Source: an uncultured Tateyamaria sp. (GTDB taxonomy: Bacteria; Pseudomonadota; Alphaproteobacteria; Rhodobacterales; Rhodobacteraceae). From it: DNA of 64,000 nucleotides. Positions 44,758-52,561 of the stretch are shown here, in pieces. The DNA lies in the NCBI RefSeq assembly GCF_947503465.1, contig NZ_CANNDN010000001.1, forward strand, positions 1,488,001 to 1,552,000. The letters run 5' to 3'. A program made the translations under genes and the position numbers. The first letter of the stretch is position 1. The number at the start of each line of letters is the position of its first letter. The notes beneath the pieces are model-generated. The model saw nothing but the letters and a program-made list of their open reading frames with translations. It did no database searches and was not told the DNA's origin.

Positions 44758-45963
44758 TCAGATCACTGCTTTTTCGATGATGGGTTTGCCTGCAACCAGA
44801 CGGTCAAAATGGAAGGGCGTCAAATCCAGAGATCGGTAGCCACCATAAGTCAGCCATTCCGCCGTACCGCGCCCCATGGCCGGAGACTGCTGAAGCCCGT
44901 GACCAGAGAACCCGTTGAGGAAAATGAAGTTTCCAACTTCATGATGCGGACCCATGATGGCGTTGTGGTCGAAGGTGTTCATGGAATAGTGCCCGGCCCA
45001 TTCGCTCGTCACCTTGATCGCCTCGAATTGCGGGATGCGTGTGGCAAGTACAGGCCAGACATGATTTTCCCAGATGCCGTGATCCATGGCGAAATCATCA
45101 TAGTCCACCGCCGGATCAACATCTGCATGCCCACCCGCCTGATAGGTGCCACCGCCATTTTCACGCACATGCACGCCCGAAGGATCGATGGTCAGGGGCA
45201 GGTCCTGTTCCAGCGGCTGTTCGGCCTTGAAGACCCAGGAAAAGCGCTTGCGCGGTTCGACCGGCACGTCAATGCCCGCCATCTGCGCCGTGCGGGCCGC
45301 GCGCGGGCCGGACGCGTTTACGACCTGACCACAGCCGATCACTTCGCCGCTTTTCAGGGTCACACTTTCCACCCGGGTGCCTGACGCGTTGCGCGACATG
45401 GCCACCACTTCGTTCTCGACATACTCGACACCGCGTTCGCGGCTTTGCCGCCGCCACCAGTCGAAAACGGCTGCGCCGTCCCAATATCCCTCGTCCACCG
45501 TGTTGATCGAGCCCAACAAGATGTCATCGACAGTGTAGAACGGGTAAGCGGCCTTGATCTCTTCCGGGGTCAACAACCGGGTTGCCGCGCCAGCTGCGTG
45601 CTGGACACCGATGTTCTCGCGCAATGTGGCCGCAAAAGCCTCGGTATCGGCCAGATACATATAGCCGAAACTGCGAATACTCAGGTCCGGCACGCGATCA
45701 TCCCCGCCCATGTACCTGCGGATATTCTTCACGAAATCGGCGGCAAACTGGCTGATGCGTACATTCAGCTCGGTCGAAAATTGCTGGCGCATGCAGCTGT
45801 TGGTGTGCGCGGTGGAACAGGCGGAATAAGTCTGGTCGCGCTCCACCACCAGAACGCGCCCGTCAAAATCCGGGTTGTCTGACAGGAACCACGCAGTTGA
45901 GGCGCCCATGATGGCACCGCCGACGATAACAACGTCATAGCTGTCATATTCCGGTGTTTTCAC
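44758..45963 (-). CDS. DAO-family FAD-dependent oxidoreductase
   Basis: 401 aa. FAD motif VVIVGGAIMGASTAWFLS at residues 11-28, then STAHTNSCMRQQFSTELNVRIS, an active-site region, and the C-terminal FLNGFSGHGLQQSPAMGRG typical of sarcosine/glycine-oxidase-like enzymes. It oxidises a secondary or primary amine of an amino acid; the substrate is unknown. I chose GTG 45963, which has GGGAGAG upstream; the reading frame before it does not look coding. First gene of the operon with the epimerase, M19 protein and dehydrogenase. Confidence 0.88.
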   Translation of the reverse strand: MKTPEYDSYDVVIVGGAIMGASTAWFLSDNPDFDGRVLVVERDQTYSACSTAHTNSCMRQQFSTELNVRISQFAADFVKNIRRYMGGDDRVPDLSIRSFGYMYLADTEAFAATLRENIGVQHAAGAATRLLTPEEIKAAYPFYTVDDILLGSINTVDEGYWDGAAVFDWWRRQSRERGVEYVENEVVAMSRNASGTRVESVTLKSGEVIGCGQVVNASGPRAARTAQMAGIDVPVEPRKRFSWVFKAEQPLEQDLPLTIDPSGVHVRENGGGTYQAGGHADVDPAVDYDDFAMDHGIWENHVWPVLATRIPQFEAIKVTSEWAGHYSMNTFDHNAIMGPHHEVGNFIFLNGFSGHGLQQSPAMGRGTAEWLTYGGYRSLDLTPFHFDRLVAGKPIIEKAVI

Positions 45964-46181
45964 CAGGTCTCTCCCGCTGTTCTTGCCGATGCGACGGTCA
46001 CGACTGTGCGGTGGATTTGCACGCGGCACCAGACCCTTGTTCATCATTCGCCGCTTTTTTGGGCGCACCGCCCGCAGCTTGGGACACATGACAAGAAAGC
46101 CGTGGTTGCGCGTGGCAAATCTGTGCGTCCCTCATGGATGTGCCGCCCTGCTTCGCGCACGCATCCAGCGTGAGCCAGAAC

Positions 46182-46754
46182 ATGAAAATAGCGGTCATTG
46201 AACCAGACCAGGACCGGGCGCGCGACATCATCGACGCCTTGATGGAAGGCGGATGGACGGATGTCGTTGTGTTGGGCGACGTGACCGGACTCGCGCGCAA
46301 GCTGGGCGCGCTTGATCCCGACCTGGTCCTTATTGATCTGGCAAATCCCAGCCGTGACGTCCTCGAACAGGTCAGTGTTGCATCCGAAGCACAGACACGA
46401 CCCGTGGCCATGTTTGTCGATCGCTCGGATGACGAGATGACACAGGCCGCCGTGTCGGCGGGCCTGTCCGCCTACGTGGTGGGCGAACTACAGCCCGAAC
46501 GCATCAAGCCGGTTCTTCAGACCGCGATTGCCCGTTTCCAGATGATGAGCCAGATGCGCAACGAACTTGAGGCGGCCAAGCAGGCGCTGGCAGATCGCAA
46601 GACGGTGGATCGCGCCAAGGGCATGATCATGCGCGCAAAGGGCGTGACCGAAGAGGACGCCTACGCCCTATTGCGCAAAACCGCCATGTCGCAGAACCGC
46701 AAGGTCATCGATGTTGCACAGGCTCTGCTGACCGCATCGGACCTGCTGACATGA
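46182..46754 (+). CDS. nasT: Nitrate-responsive antiterminator NasT (ANTAR)
   Basis: 190 aa. Pseudo-receiver domain (KIAVIEPDQDRARDIIDAL, LVLIDLANPSRD, VAMFVDRSDD, AYVVGELQPE) followed by a coiled linker and an ANTAR RNA-binding domain (DRKTVDRAKGMIMRAKGVTEEDAYALLRK). In Paracoccus and Azotobacter NasT binds leader RNA hairpins to prevent termination and is held inactive by NasS without nitrate. The matching RNA target is present ahead of nrtA. The stop overlaps the nasS start (ATGA). Confidence 0.95.
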   Translation: MKIAVIEPDQDRARDIIDALMEGGWTDVVVLGDVTGLARKLGALDPDLVLIDLANPSRDVLEQVSVASEAQTRPVAMFVDRSDDEMTQAAVSAGLSAYVVGELQPERIKPVLQTAIARFQMMSQMRNELEAAKQALADRKTVDRAKGMIMRAKGVTEEDAYALLRKTAMSQNRKVIDVAQALLTASDLLT

Positions 46755-47929
46755 CTGTCACCCGGCTCAATTGCGGATATGTACCGCTTGTCGACAGCGC
46801 GCCGCTTATCGTTGCGCAGGATTTGAACTTTGCTGCGGATGAGGGGCTGTCGCTGAACCTCTTGCGCCAACCCTCCTGGTCAGCATTGCGCGATCTGCTG
46901 GCGCTTGGGCATCTGGACGCGGCCCATATGCTCGCCCCGATGCCCATCGCCATGTCGCTTGGCCTGAGTGGTCCCGCCGCCCGGATTGATGCGCTCATGG
47001 TGCTGTCGGTGAATGGCACCGTCATCGGTGTGTCAAACGCCATGGCGGATGCCATGCGGACCAAGGGCTGGCCCGGTGGTTTTTGCGCACCCACGGACAC
47101 GGTCCGACCGCTGCTGTCCGCATTGGACCGGCCGCTGCGCGTCGGGGTTCCCTTTCCGTACTCAATGCATCGATTGCTGTTCGAATACTGGATCGGACAT
47201 GCGGGGCATGCGGTGCCCGAAGACATTCATATCATCACAACCCCACCGCCGCTGATGGCAGATGCCGTCGCCGCAGACGAGATTGACGTATTCTGCGTTG
47301 GTGAGCCCTGGGGGTCGGTCGCTGTGGCGAACAACGTGGGCGAATTGGCGCTGCCGGGCACCGCCATTTGGGCCCATGCACCGGAAAAGGTGTTGGCCGC
47401 GCGGCATGACTGGGTCGAAAGCAACCCCGGACCGGTCGGCGCATTGATGCGCGCCGTCGCGCGCGCGGCGGCATGGCTGGACGTGCCCAAGAACCGCCCC
47501 CTCGCGATCGAGATTCTGGCCCGCAGCGCACATCTTGATCTGCCACATGCCGCGCTGGATCATGCGCTGATGGGGCGTTTTGCAACGCGTTTGGGCGCGG
47601 CGCCGGTCGATGTGCCGGGGTTTCTGCGGTTCCACGACCGCGCCGCCAACTTCCCGTGGCGCAGTCAGGCCGCATGGATCGGCGCCGAGATCGCGCGGCT
47701 TGCAGACCTTGACCGTGCGCATGCCATTTCTGTCGCGCAAAGGACGATGCGACCCGATTGCTACCGCACGCACCTGGGTCCAATCGGATTCGATATGCCC
47801 GGCGCATCCGCCAAGATCGAAGGCGCCCTCACCCATCCCGTCGCAGTTGCGTCGACGCGGGGGGAGATGATTCTTGGGCCGGATGCTTTTTTTGATGGCG
47901 AAACCTTCGATTTTGCGCCGCTGGACTGA
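46751..47929 (+). CDS. nasS: Nitrate sensor NasS (NrtA-like, cytoplasmic)
   Basis: 392 aa. NrtA-like periplasmic-binding fold (LNCGYVPLVDSAPLIVAQ, LGHLDAAHMLAPMP, VGVPFPYSMHRLLFEYWI, DVFCVGEPWGSVAVANN), but no signal peptide, so it stays in the cytoplasm. This fits NasS, which sequesters NasT and releases it when nitrate or nitrite binds. Its homology to NrtA in this same locus (about 30 percent by eye) makes it a sensor built from the transporter's binding protein. Confidence 0.93.
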   Translation: MTVTRLNCGYVPLVDSAPLIVAQDLNFAADEGLSLNLLRQPSWSALRDLLALGHLDAAHMLAPMPIAMSLGLSGPAARIDALMVLSVNGTVIGVSNAMADAMRTKGWPGGFCAPTDTVRPLLSALDRPLRVGVPFPYSMHRLLFEYWIGHAGHAVPEDIHIITTPPPLMADAVAADEIDVFCVGEPWGSVAVANNVGELALPGTAIWAHAPEKVLAARHDWVESNPGPVGALMRAVARAAAWLDVPKNRPLAIEILARSAHLDLPHAALDHALMGRFATRLGAAPVDVPGFLRFHDRAANFPWRSQAAWIGAEIARLADLDRAHAISVAQRTMRPDCYRTHLGPIGFDMPGASAKIEGALTHPVAVASTRGEMILGPDAFFDGETFDFAPLD

Positions 47930-47945
47930 CCAAAAATTAGGCAGA

Positions 47946-47960
47946 TGCTGCATTGCAGCA
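47946..47960. promoter_or_regulatory. Perfect dyad upstream of the nrtA leader
   Basis: TGCTGCA-T-TGCAGCA, perfect 7-bp arms, 17 bp after the nasS stop. The position is right for an operator or activator site of an internal promoter for the nrt-nir-nas genes (for example an NtrC-type site), but it does not match the NtrC consensus closely. It could also be an RNA hairpin. Confidence 0.4.
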
Positions 47961-48028
47961 CGATTTATCGGTCTGACGTCACTTTCCTGTTGTTGCCTCA
48001 ACGAACGGCCCGCTACCTTGGGTTCAAC

Positions 48029-48142
48029 GAAGCAATGACGCTTCCCTCCGCCTCCAAGTTGGGGGCTCTATCAAGAGCAAAGCCGCTCGTTCCCTCTGCG
48101 TACACCTCCTCCCGTGCGCATCGTGGAACGAGCGGTTTTTTT
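48029..48142 (+). promoter_or_regulatory. ANTAR-type leader RNA with antitermination switch
   Basis: Hairpin 1: GAAGC (48029-48033), loop AATGAC, GCTTC (48040-48044). Hairpin 2: GAGC (48075-48078), loop AAAGCC, GCTC (48085-48088). Both have six-base loops with A at position 1 and G at position 4, the ANTAR recognition rule. Hairpin 2 shares bases 48083-48088 with the 5' arm of the terminator at 48083-48142, so the two folds exclude each other. NasT binding should favour hairpin 2 and let polymerase reach nrtA. Confidence 0.85.
48083..48142 (+). terminator. Intrinsic attenuator before nrtA
   Basis: CCGCTCGTTCC (48083-48093) and GGAACGAGCGG (48125-48135) form a perfect 11-bp stem with a 31-base loop, followed immediately by seven T residues (48136-48142). 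It ends 20 bp before the nrtA start. Predicted to stop transcription of the nrt operon unless NasT acts. Confidence 0.88.
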
Positions 48143-48162
48143 GTTACAGAAGGACCGACAGG

Positions 48163-49533
48163 ATGACCCGTTTCATAACAATCGCAGGTGCCATGGCTGC
48201 CCTGCTTGGCACGGCGGCCCACGCCGAGCTGCTGGATCTGGAAAAGGATGAGTTGAAGTTTGGCTTCATCAAGCTGACCGACATGGCGCCCTTGGCCATC
48301 GCCTATGAAAACGGCTACTTCGAGGACGAGGGCCTGTTTGTCACTCTGGAAGCGCAGGCGAACTGGAAAGTACTGCTGGACGGTGTGATCGACGGGCAGC
48401 TTGACGGCGCGCACATGCTGGCCGGTCAACCGCTGGCCGCCACCATCGGCTACGGTACCGAGGCGCACATCATCACGCCCTTTTCCATGGACCTGAACGG
48501 CAACGGCATCACGGTGTCCAATGACATCTGGGAAGAGATGAAGCCCCATGTGCCACTGATGGATGATGGTCGCCCGCAACACCCGATCAGCGCCGAGGCC
48601 CTGAAACCGGTGGTCGAGGACTACAAGGATCAGGGCATCCCGTTCAACATGGGCATGGTCTTTCCCGTCTCGACACACAACTACGAAATCCGCTACTGGC
48701 TGGCCGCCGGTGGGCTGGAGCCGGGCTTTTACAGCCCCGAAAACATCAGCGGCCAAATCGGTGCCGATGTGCTGCTGAGCGTCACGCCACCCCCACAAAT
48801 GCCCGCCACGATGGAAGCAGGCACAATATTTGGGTATGCCGTGGGTGAGCCGTGGAACCAGCAGGCCGTGTTCAAGGGCATCGGCGTGCCGGTCATCACC
48901 GATTATGACATGTGGAAGAACAACCCCGAAAAGGTCTTTGGCATCACCAATGAATTTGCCGAGGAAAACCCCAACACGACCAAGGCCATCACCAAGGCGC
49001 TGATCCGTGCCGCCATCTGGCTGGACGAGAATGACAACGCCAACCGCCCCGAAGCGGTGGAGATCCTGAGCCGGTCCGAATATGTGGGCGCGGATTACGA
49101 GGTGATCGCCAACTCGATGACCGGGTTCTTCGAGTTCGAGAAGGGCGACCGCCGCCCGGCCCCGGACTTCAACGTGTTCTTCCGCTACAACGCGACCTAC
49201 CCGTTCTATTCCGACGCCATTTGGTATCTGACCCAGATGCGCCGCTGGGGTCAGATTGCCGAAGCCAAGCCCGATCAGTGGTATTTCGACATGGCGGCCA
49301 AGGTCTACAAGCCCGAGATCTATCTTGAAGCCGCGCGCCTGCTGGTGGACGAAGGGCTGGCGGACGAGGCCGATTTCCCCTGGGACAGTGACGGGTTCAA
49401 GGCCGCCACGCCTGCCGAGGACATCATTGACGGCATCCCTTACGACGGCAAGGCGCCCAACGCCTATATCGACAGCCTGCCCATCGGTTTGAAGGGTGAC
49501 CAGAAGGTCATCGGCAACGCGGTCGAAGGGTGA
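48163..49533 (+). CDS. nrtA: Nitrate ABC transporter substrate-binding protein
   Basis: 456 aa. Signal peptide [21 protein letters not shown]; periplasmic. NrtA/CmpA-type fold: [87 protein letters not shown]. Nitrate-binding proteins of this family hold the ion in the cleft between lobes. ATG 48163 comes just after the leader attenuator with AGGACCGACAGG upstream. First gene of the transport unit. Confidence 0.94.
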   Translation: MTRFITIAGAMAALLGTAAHAELLDLEKDELKFGFIKLTDMAPLAIAYENGYFEDEGLFVTLEAQANWKVLLDGVIDGQLDGAHMLAGQPLAATIGYGTEAHIITPFSMDLNGNGITVSNDIWEEMKPHVPLMDDGRPQHPISAEALKPVVEDYKDQGIPFNMGMVFPVSTHNYEIRYWLAAGGLEPGFYSPENISGQIGADVLLSVTPPPQMPATMEAGTIFGYAVGEPWNQQAVFKGIGVPVITDYDMWKNNPEKVFGITNEFAEENPNTTKAITKALIRAAIWLDENDNANRPEAVEILSRSEYVGADYEVIANSMTGFFEFEKGDRRPAPDFNVFFRYNATYPFYSDAIWYLTQMRRWGQIAEAKPDQWYFDMAAKVYKPEIYLEAARLLVDEGLADEADFPWDSDGFKAATPAEDIIDGIPYDGKAPNAYIDSLPIGLKGDQKVIGNAVEG

Positions 49534-49544
49534 ACGCCATGACG

Positions 49545-49566
49545 GGGTGGGCAGGATTGCCCACCC
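49545..49566. repeat. Perfect hairpin after nrtA
   Basis: GGGTGGGCA (49545-49553), loop GGAT, TGCCCACCC (49558-49566): 9-bp perfect arms 11 bp past the nrtA stop, no T-tract. It could protect the 3' end of an nrtA-only transcript, giving more binding protein than permease, or be a dispersed palindrome. Confidence 0.55.
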
Positions 49567-49658
49567 TACGCTGCCCCGCAGCAAATCTGCCCTGGCGCCG
49601 GGGTATCTGCACAAAAAACAGGCACGCCGCAGTGCCGCAAAATGCCCTGTCACACCCC

Positions 49659-49697
49659 ATGCACCACGTGTGCACAACCTGTGCACAGCCCGTACAC
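49659..49697. repeat. Phased GTGCAC array, copy 2
   Basis: Four hexamers (ATGCAC, GTGCAC, GTGCAC, GTACAC) start at 49659, 49670, 49681 and 49692, again an exact 11-bp period, followed by CGCTG. It lies in the 243-bp gap between nrtA and nrtB. It shares a 20-base core (CGTGTGCACAACCTGTGCAC) with copy 1 in inverted orientation. The rest of the gap holds the nrtA hairpin and the nrtB ribosome site; no gene is seen. Confidence 0.8.
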
Positions 49698-49776
49698 CGC
49701 TGCATCGCAGCATCCGCCAATTCGAGCCTTGCAGCGCGCCCTGAGGCCAACTGCATACACGCCAGGAGAGCCTGAC

Positions 49777-50856
49777 ATGACCGCCATAGACCCATCCGAA
49801 CTGGACGCCGCCGCGCGCGAAGATCGCAAGCAGCGGACATTCACCCGCATCAATGCCGCTGACAAATGGTTCCAGGTTCTGGGCCTGTCGTGGCTGACGC
49901 CCGTGTTGAAGGCGGCGGCGGGCGACAACCCCAAGGCGCAGGGTCGCGAAATCTGGCGTCTGCTGGGTGTGCCGCTTTTGGCAATCGGTCTGTTTCTGGC
50001 TGCGTGGGCCACATTGGCCCCGACGGTGCAGACGTCACTGGGGGCCATCCCCGGCCCTGTGCAGGTGTGGGAACAGGTGGGCAATCTGCACGCAGATGCC
50101 CTGCGCGAGAAAGAGAAAGAGGCGGCATTCTATGTCCGCCAGGACGAACGCAACGCGAAACTGATTGCCGATGGTCGCGAAGACCGGGTGCGGGACCGCA
50201 TTTATACCGGCAAGCCCACCTATTACGATCAGATCTGGACGTCGATCCAGACCGTGTTCTTTGGCTTTCTCATCGCGTCGGCCATTGCCATTCCGCTGGG
50301 CATCGCCGCCGGTCTGAGCCCCATGGTGAATTCGGCCATCAACCCGCTGATCCAGATTTTCAAACCTGTCTCGCCGCTGGCATGGCTGCCCATCGTCACG
50401 ATGGTTGTGTCGGCCACATATGCGTCTGACGGCTTTTTCGCAAAATCCTTTTTGACATCGGCCATCACCGTAACCCTGTGTTCGCTCTGGCCCACGCTGA
50501 TCAACACGGCCCTTGGGGTCGCCAGCATCGACAAGGATCTGGTGAGCGTGTCGAAGGTTCTGAAAATGAACACCTGGACCAAGATCACCAAGCTGGTCCT
50601 GCCCTCGGCCCTGCCGCTGATCTTTACCGGGCTGCGCCTGTCGCTGGGCGTTGGCTGGATGGTGCTGATTGCGGCCGAGATGCTGGCGCAGAACCCCGGT
50701 CTGGGCAAGTTCGTGTGGGACGAGTTCCAGAACGGATCTTCGCAATCCCTCGCCAAGATCATGGTGGCCGTGTTCACCATCGGCATCATCGGCTTCCTTC
50801 TGGACCGTCTGATGTACGCGATCCAGTCCATGTTCACCTTCACGAACAACCGGTGA
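49777..50856 (+). CDS. nrtB: Nitrate ABC transporter permease
   Basis: 359 aa. Long cytoplasmic/periplasmic N-terminal extension, then BPD_transp_1 membrane domain with about six helices. The EAA loop is [55 protein letters not shown], quoted in parts; it contacts the ATPase. ATG 49777 has AGGAGAG upstream. The inserted segment between the first two helices (about residues 90-140, [17 protein letters not shown]) is typical of NrtB in Rhodobacterales-like systems. Confidence 0.93.
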   Translation: MTAIDPSELDAAAREDRKQRTFTRINAADKWFQVLGLSWLTPVLKAAAGDNPKAQGREIWRLLGVPLLAIGLFLAAWATLAPTVQTSLGAIPGPVQVWEQVGNLHADALREKEKEAAFYVRQDERNAKLIADGREDRVRDRIYTGKPTYYDQIWTSIQTVFFGFLIASAIAIPLGIAAGLSPMVNSAINPLIQIFKPVSPLAWLPIVTMVVSATYASDGFFAKSFLTSAITVTLCSLWPTLINTALGVASIDKDLVSVSKVLKMNTWTKITKLVLPSALPLIFTGLRLSLGVGWMVLIAAEMLAQNPGLGKFVWDEFQNGSSQSLAKIMVAVFTIGIIGFLLDRLMYAIQSMFTFTNNR

Positions 50857-50861
50857 GCGCC

Positions 50862-52556
50862 ATGAGCATGATCGAGTTCAAGAACGTATCGAAGCATTAT
50901 GAGGCGGGCACCGAACGGACGGAGGTGTTGAACGATATCTCCCTGTCCGTGGAGGACGGCGAGTTTCTGGTTCTGCTTGGCTTTTCGGGGACCGGCAAGA
51001 CGACCCTGATCAACCTGATGGCGGGTCTGGAGATGCCATCGTCGGGTGAGGTGCTGTTCAAGGGTGCGCCAGTTGCGGGTCCGGGACCGGAGCGTGGCGT
51101 GATCTTTCAGAGCTATTCGCTGATGCCGTGGCTGACGGTGAACGGCAATGTTGGTCTGGCTGTCGATACAATCTTTCCGGGGCTGCCCAAGGCAGAGCGT
51201 GCGGCGAAGGTGGACCACTATGTGCAGATGGTGGGCTTGGGTCATGCGACCACGCGTCGTCCGGCCGAGTTGTCGGGCGGCATGCGCCAGCGCGTGAACG
51301 TCGCCCGTGCGCTGGCCATGAACCCGGAGGTTTTGCTGCTGGATGAGCCGCTCTCTGCCCTTGACGCGCTGACCCGCGCCAATCTGGCGGACGAGATCGA
51401 GCATATCTGGGAGGCGGACAAGAAGACCTGTGTGCTGATCACCAATGACGTGGACGAGGCGATTATTCTGGCCGACCGCATCATCGCCCTGAACCCCGAT
51501 GGGACGTTGGGTGACGCGTTCAAGGTCACCATCCCCCGCCCACGGGACCGGATGGAGATGAACCACAACGATCAGTTCAAGCGGTTGCGGGCGGATGTGA
51601 CCAAGTACCTGATGGATGTAGGGATCGAGGCCAAGGTCGAAGGTACGAAGCTGCTGCCCGACGTGACCCCCATTCATGGGGTGCCGTCGGCTGTGGCCGA
51701 TGCGCAGAAGGGCATGATCGAGAGCCGGTTCCTGGATTTCAGCCAGTTGCACAAGGTGTATCCGACACCCAAGGGGCCGCTGACGGTCGTCGAGGATTTC
51801 GACCTGAAGATCAACAAGGGCGAGTTTATTTCTCTGATTGGCCATTCGGGCTGCGGGAAGTCGACCGTGCTGACGATGGCCGCAGGGCTGAACGAGATCT
51901 CCAAGGGGGCCATCAAGCTGGATGGGCGGCATGTGGAGGGGGCGGACCCCGAACGCGCGGTGGTGTTCCAGTCGCCCAACCTGTTTCCGTGGCTGAGCGC
52001 GAAGGAGAACGTGGCGATCGGGGTGGACAAGGTCTATCCGCGCGCGTCGCGGGCTGAGCGGCAGGATGTGGTGGAGTATTATCTGGAGCGGGTGGGGCTG
52101 GCGGACGCGATGGACAAGCAGGCCGCCAGCCTGTCGAACGGCATGAAGCAGCGGGTGGGGATTGCGCGGGCGTTTGCGCTGTCGCCGAAGCTGCTGCTGC
52201 TGGATGAACCGTTCGGGATGCTGGACTCGCTCACGCGGTGGGAATTGCAGGAAGTGCTGATGGAGGTGTGGTCGCGCACCAAGGTCACCGCCATCTGCGT
52301 CACGCATGATGTCGACGAGGCGATCTTGCTGGCCGACCGCGTGGTGATGATGACCAACGGGCCGCAGGCGACCATCGGCAAGATCGTGGATGTGGACCTG
52401 CCCCGCCCGCGCACGCGCAAGGCGCTGCTCGAACACCCGGATTACTACAGCTACCGGCAGGATGTGCTCGATTTCCTTGAGGAATACGAACACGGGGCCA
52501 AGCCCAAGCCACCTGCCAACGGCACCCCGAAACCCAAAGCCATTGCGGCGGAGTGA
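50862..52556 (+). CDS. Nitrate ABC transporter ATPase, fused NrtC-NrtD
   Basis: 564 aa with two complete ABC domains in one chain. Domain 1: Walker [10 protein letters not shown] (40-48), signature LSGGM (137-141), Walker B VLLLDEP, but the H-loop position reads LITND, Asn195 instead of His. Domain 2: Walker [10 protein letters not shown] (327-335), signature LSNGM (424-428), Walker B LLLLDEP, H-loop VTHD (His482). The substrate-binding-protein-like tail of cyanobacterial NrtC is absent. ATG 50862 lies 5 bp after nrtB. Powers nitrate uptake. Confidence 0.93.
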   Translation: MSMIEFKNVSKHYEAGTERTEVLNDISLSVEDGEFLVLLGFSGTGKTTLINLMAGLEMPSSGEVLFKGAPVAGPGPERGVIFQSYSLMPWLTVNGNVGLAVDTIFPGLPKAERAAKVDHYVQMVGLGHATTRRPAELSGGMRQRVNVARALAMNPEVLLLDEPLSALDALTRANLADEIEHIWEADKKTCVLITNDVDEAIILADRIIALNPDGTLGDAFKVTIPRPRDRMEMNHNDQFKRLRADVTKYLMDVGIEAKVEGTKLLPDVTPIHGVPSAVADAQKGMIESRFLDFSQLHKVYPTPKGPLTVVEDFDLKINKGEFISLIGHSGCGKSTVLTMAAGLNEISKGAIKLDGRHVEGADPERAVVFQSPNLFPWLSAKENVAIGVDKVYPRASRAERQDVVEYYLERVGLADAMDKQAASLSNGMKQRVGIARAFALSPKLLLLDEPFGMLDSLTRWELQEVLMEVWSRTKVTAICVTHDVDEAILLADRVVMMTNGPQATIGKIVDVDLPRPRTRKALLEHPDYYSYRQDVLDFLEEYEHGAKPKPPANGTPKPKAIAAE

Positions 52557-52561
52557 AAGAG

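Noticed and set aside
49659-49697. The GTGCAC array as a nitrate-specific operator
   Set aside because: The equivalent array at 2416-2454 lies between unrelated convergent genes, so a nitrate-specific role is unlikely.
50229-52493. 754-codon minus-strand frame opposite nrtB and nrtCD
   Set aside because: An antisense shadow of two strongly conserved genes; no ribosome site or domain recognised.
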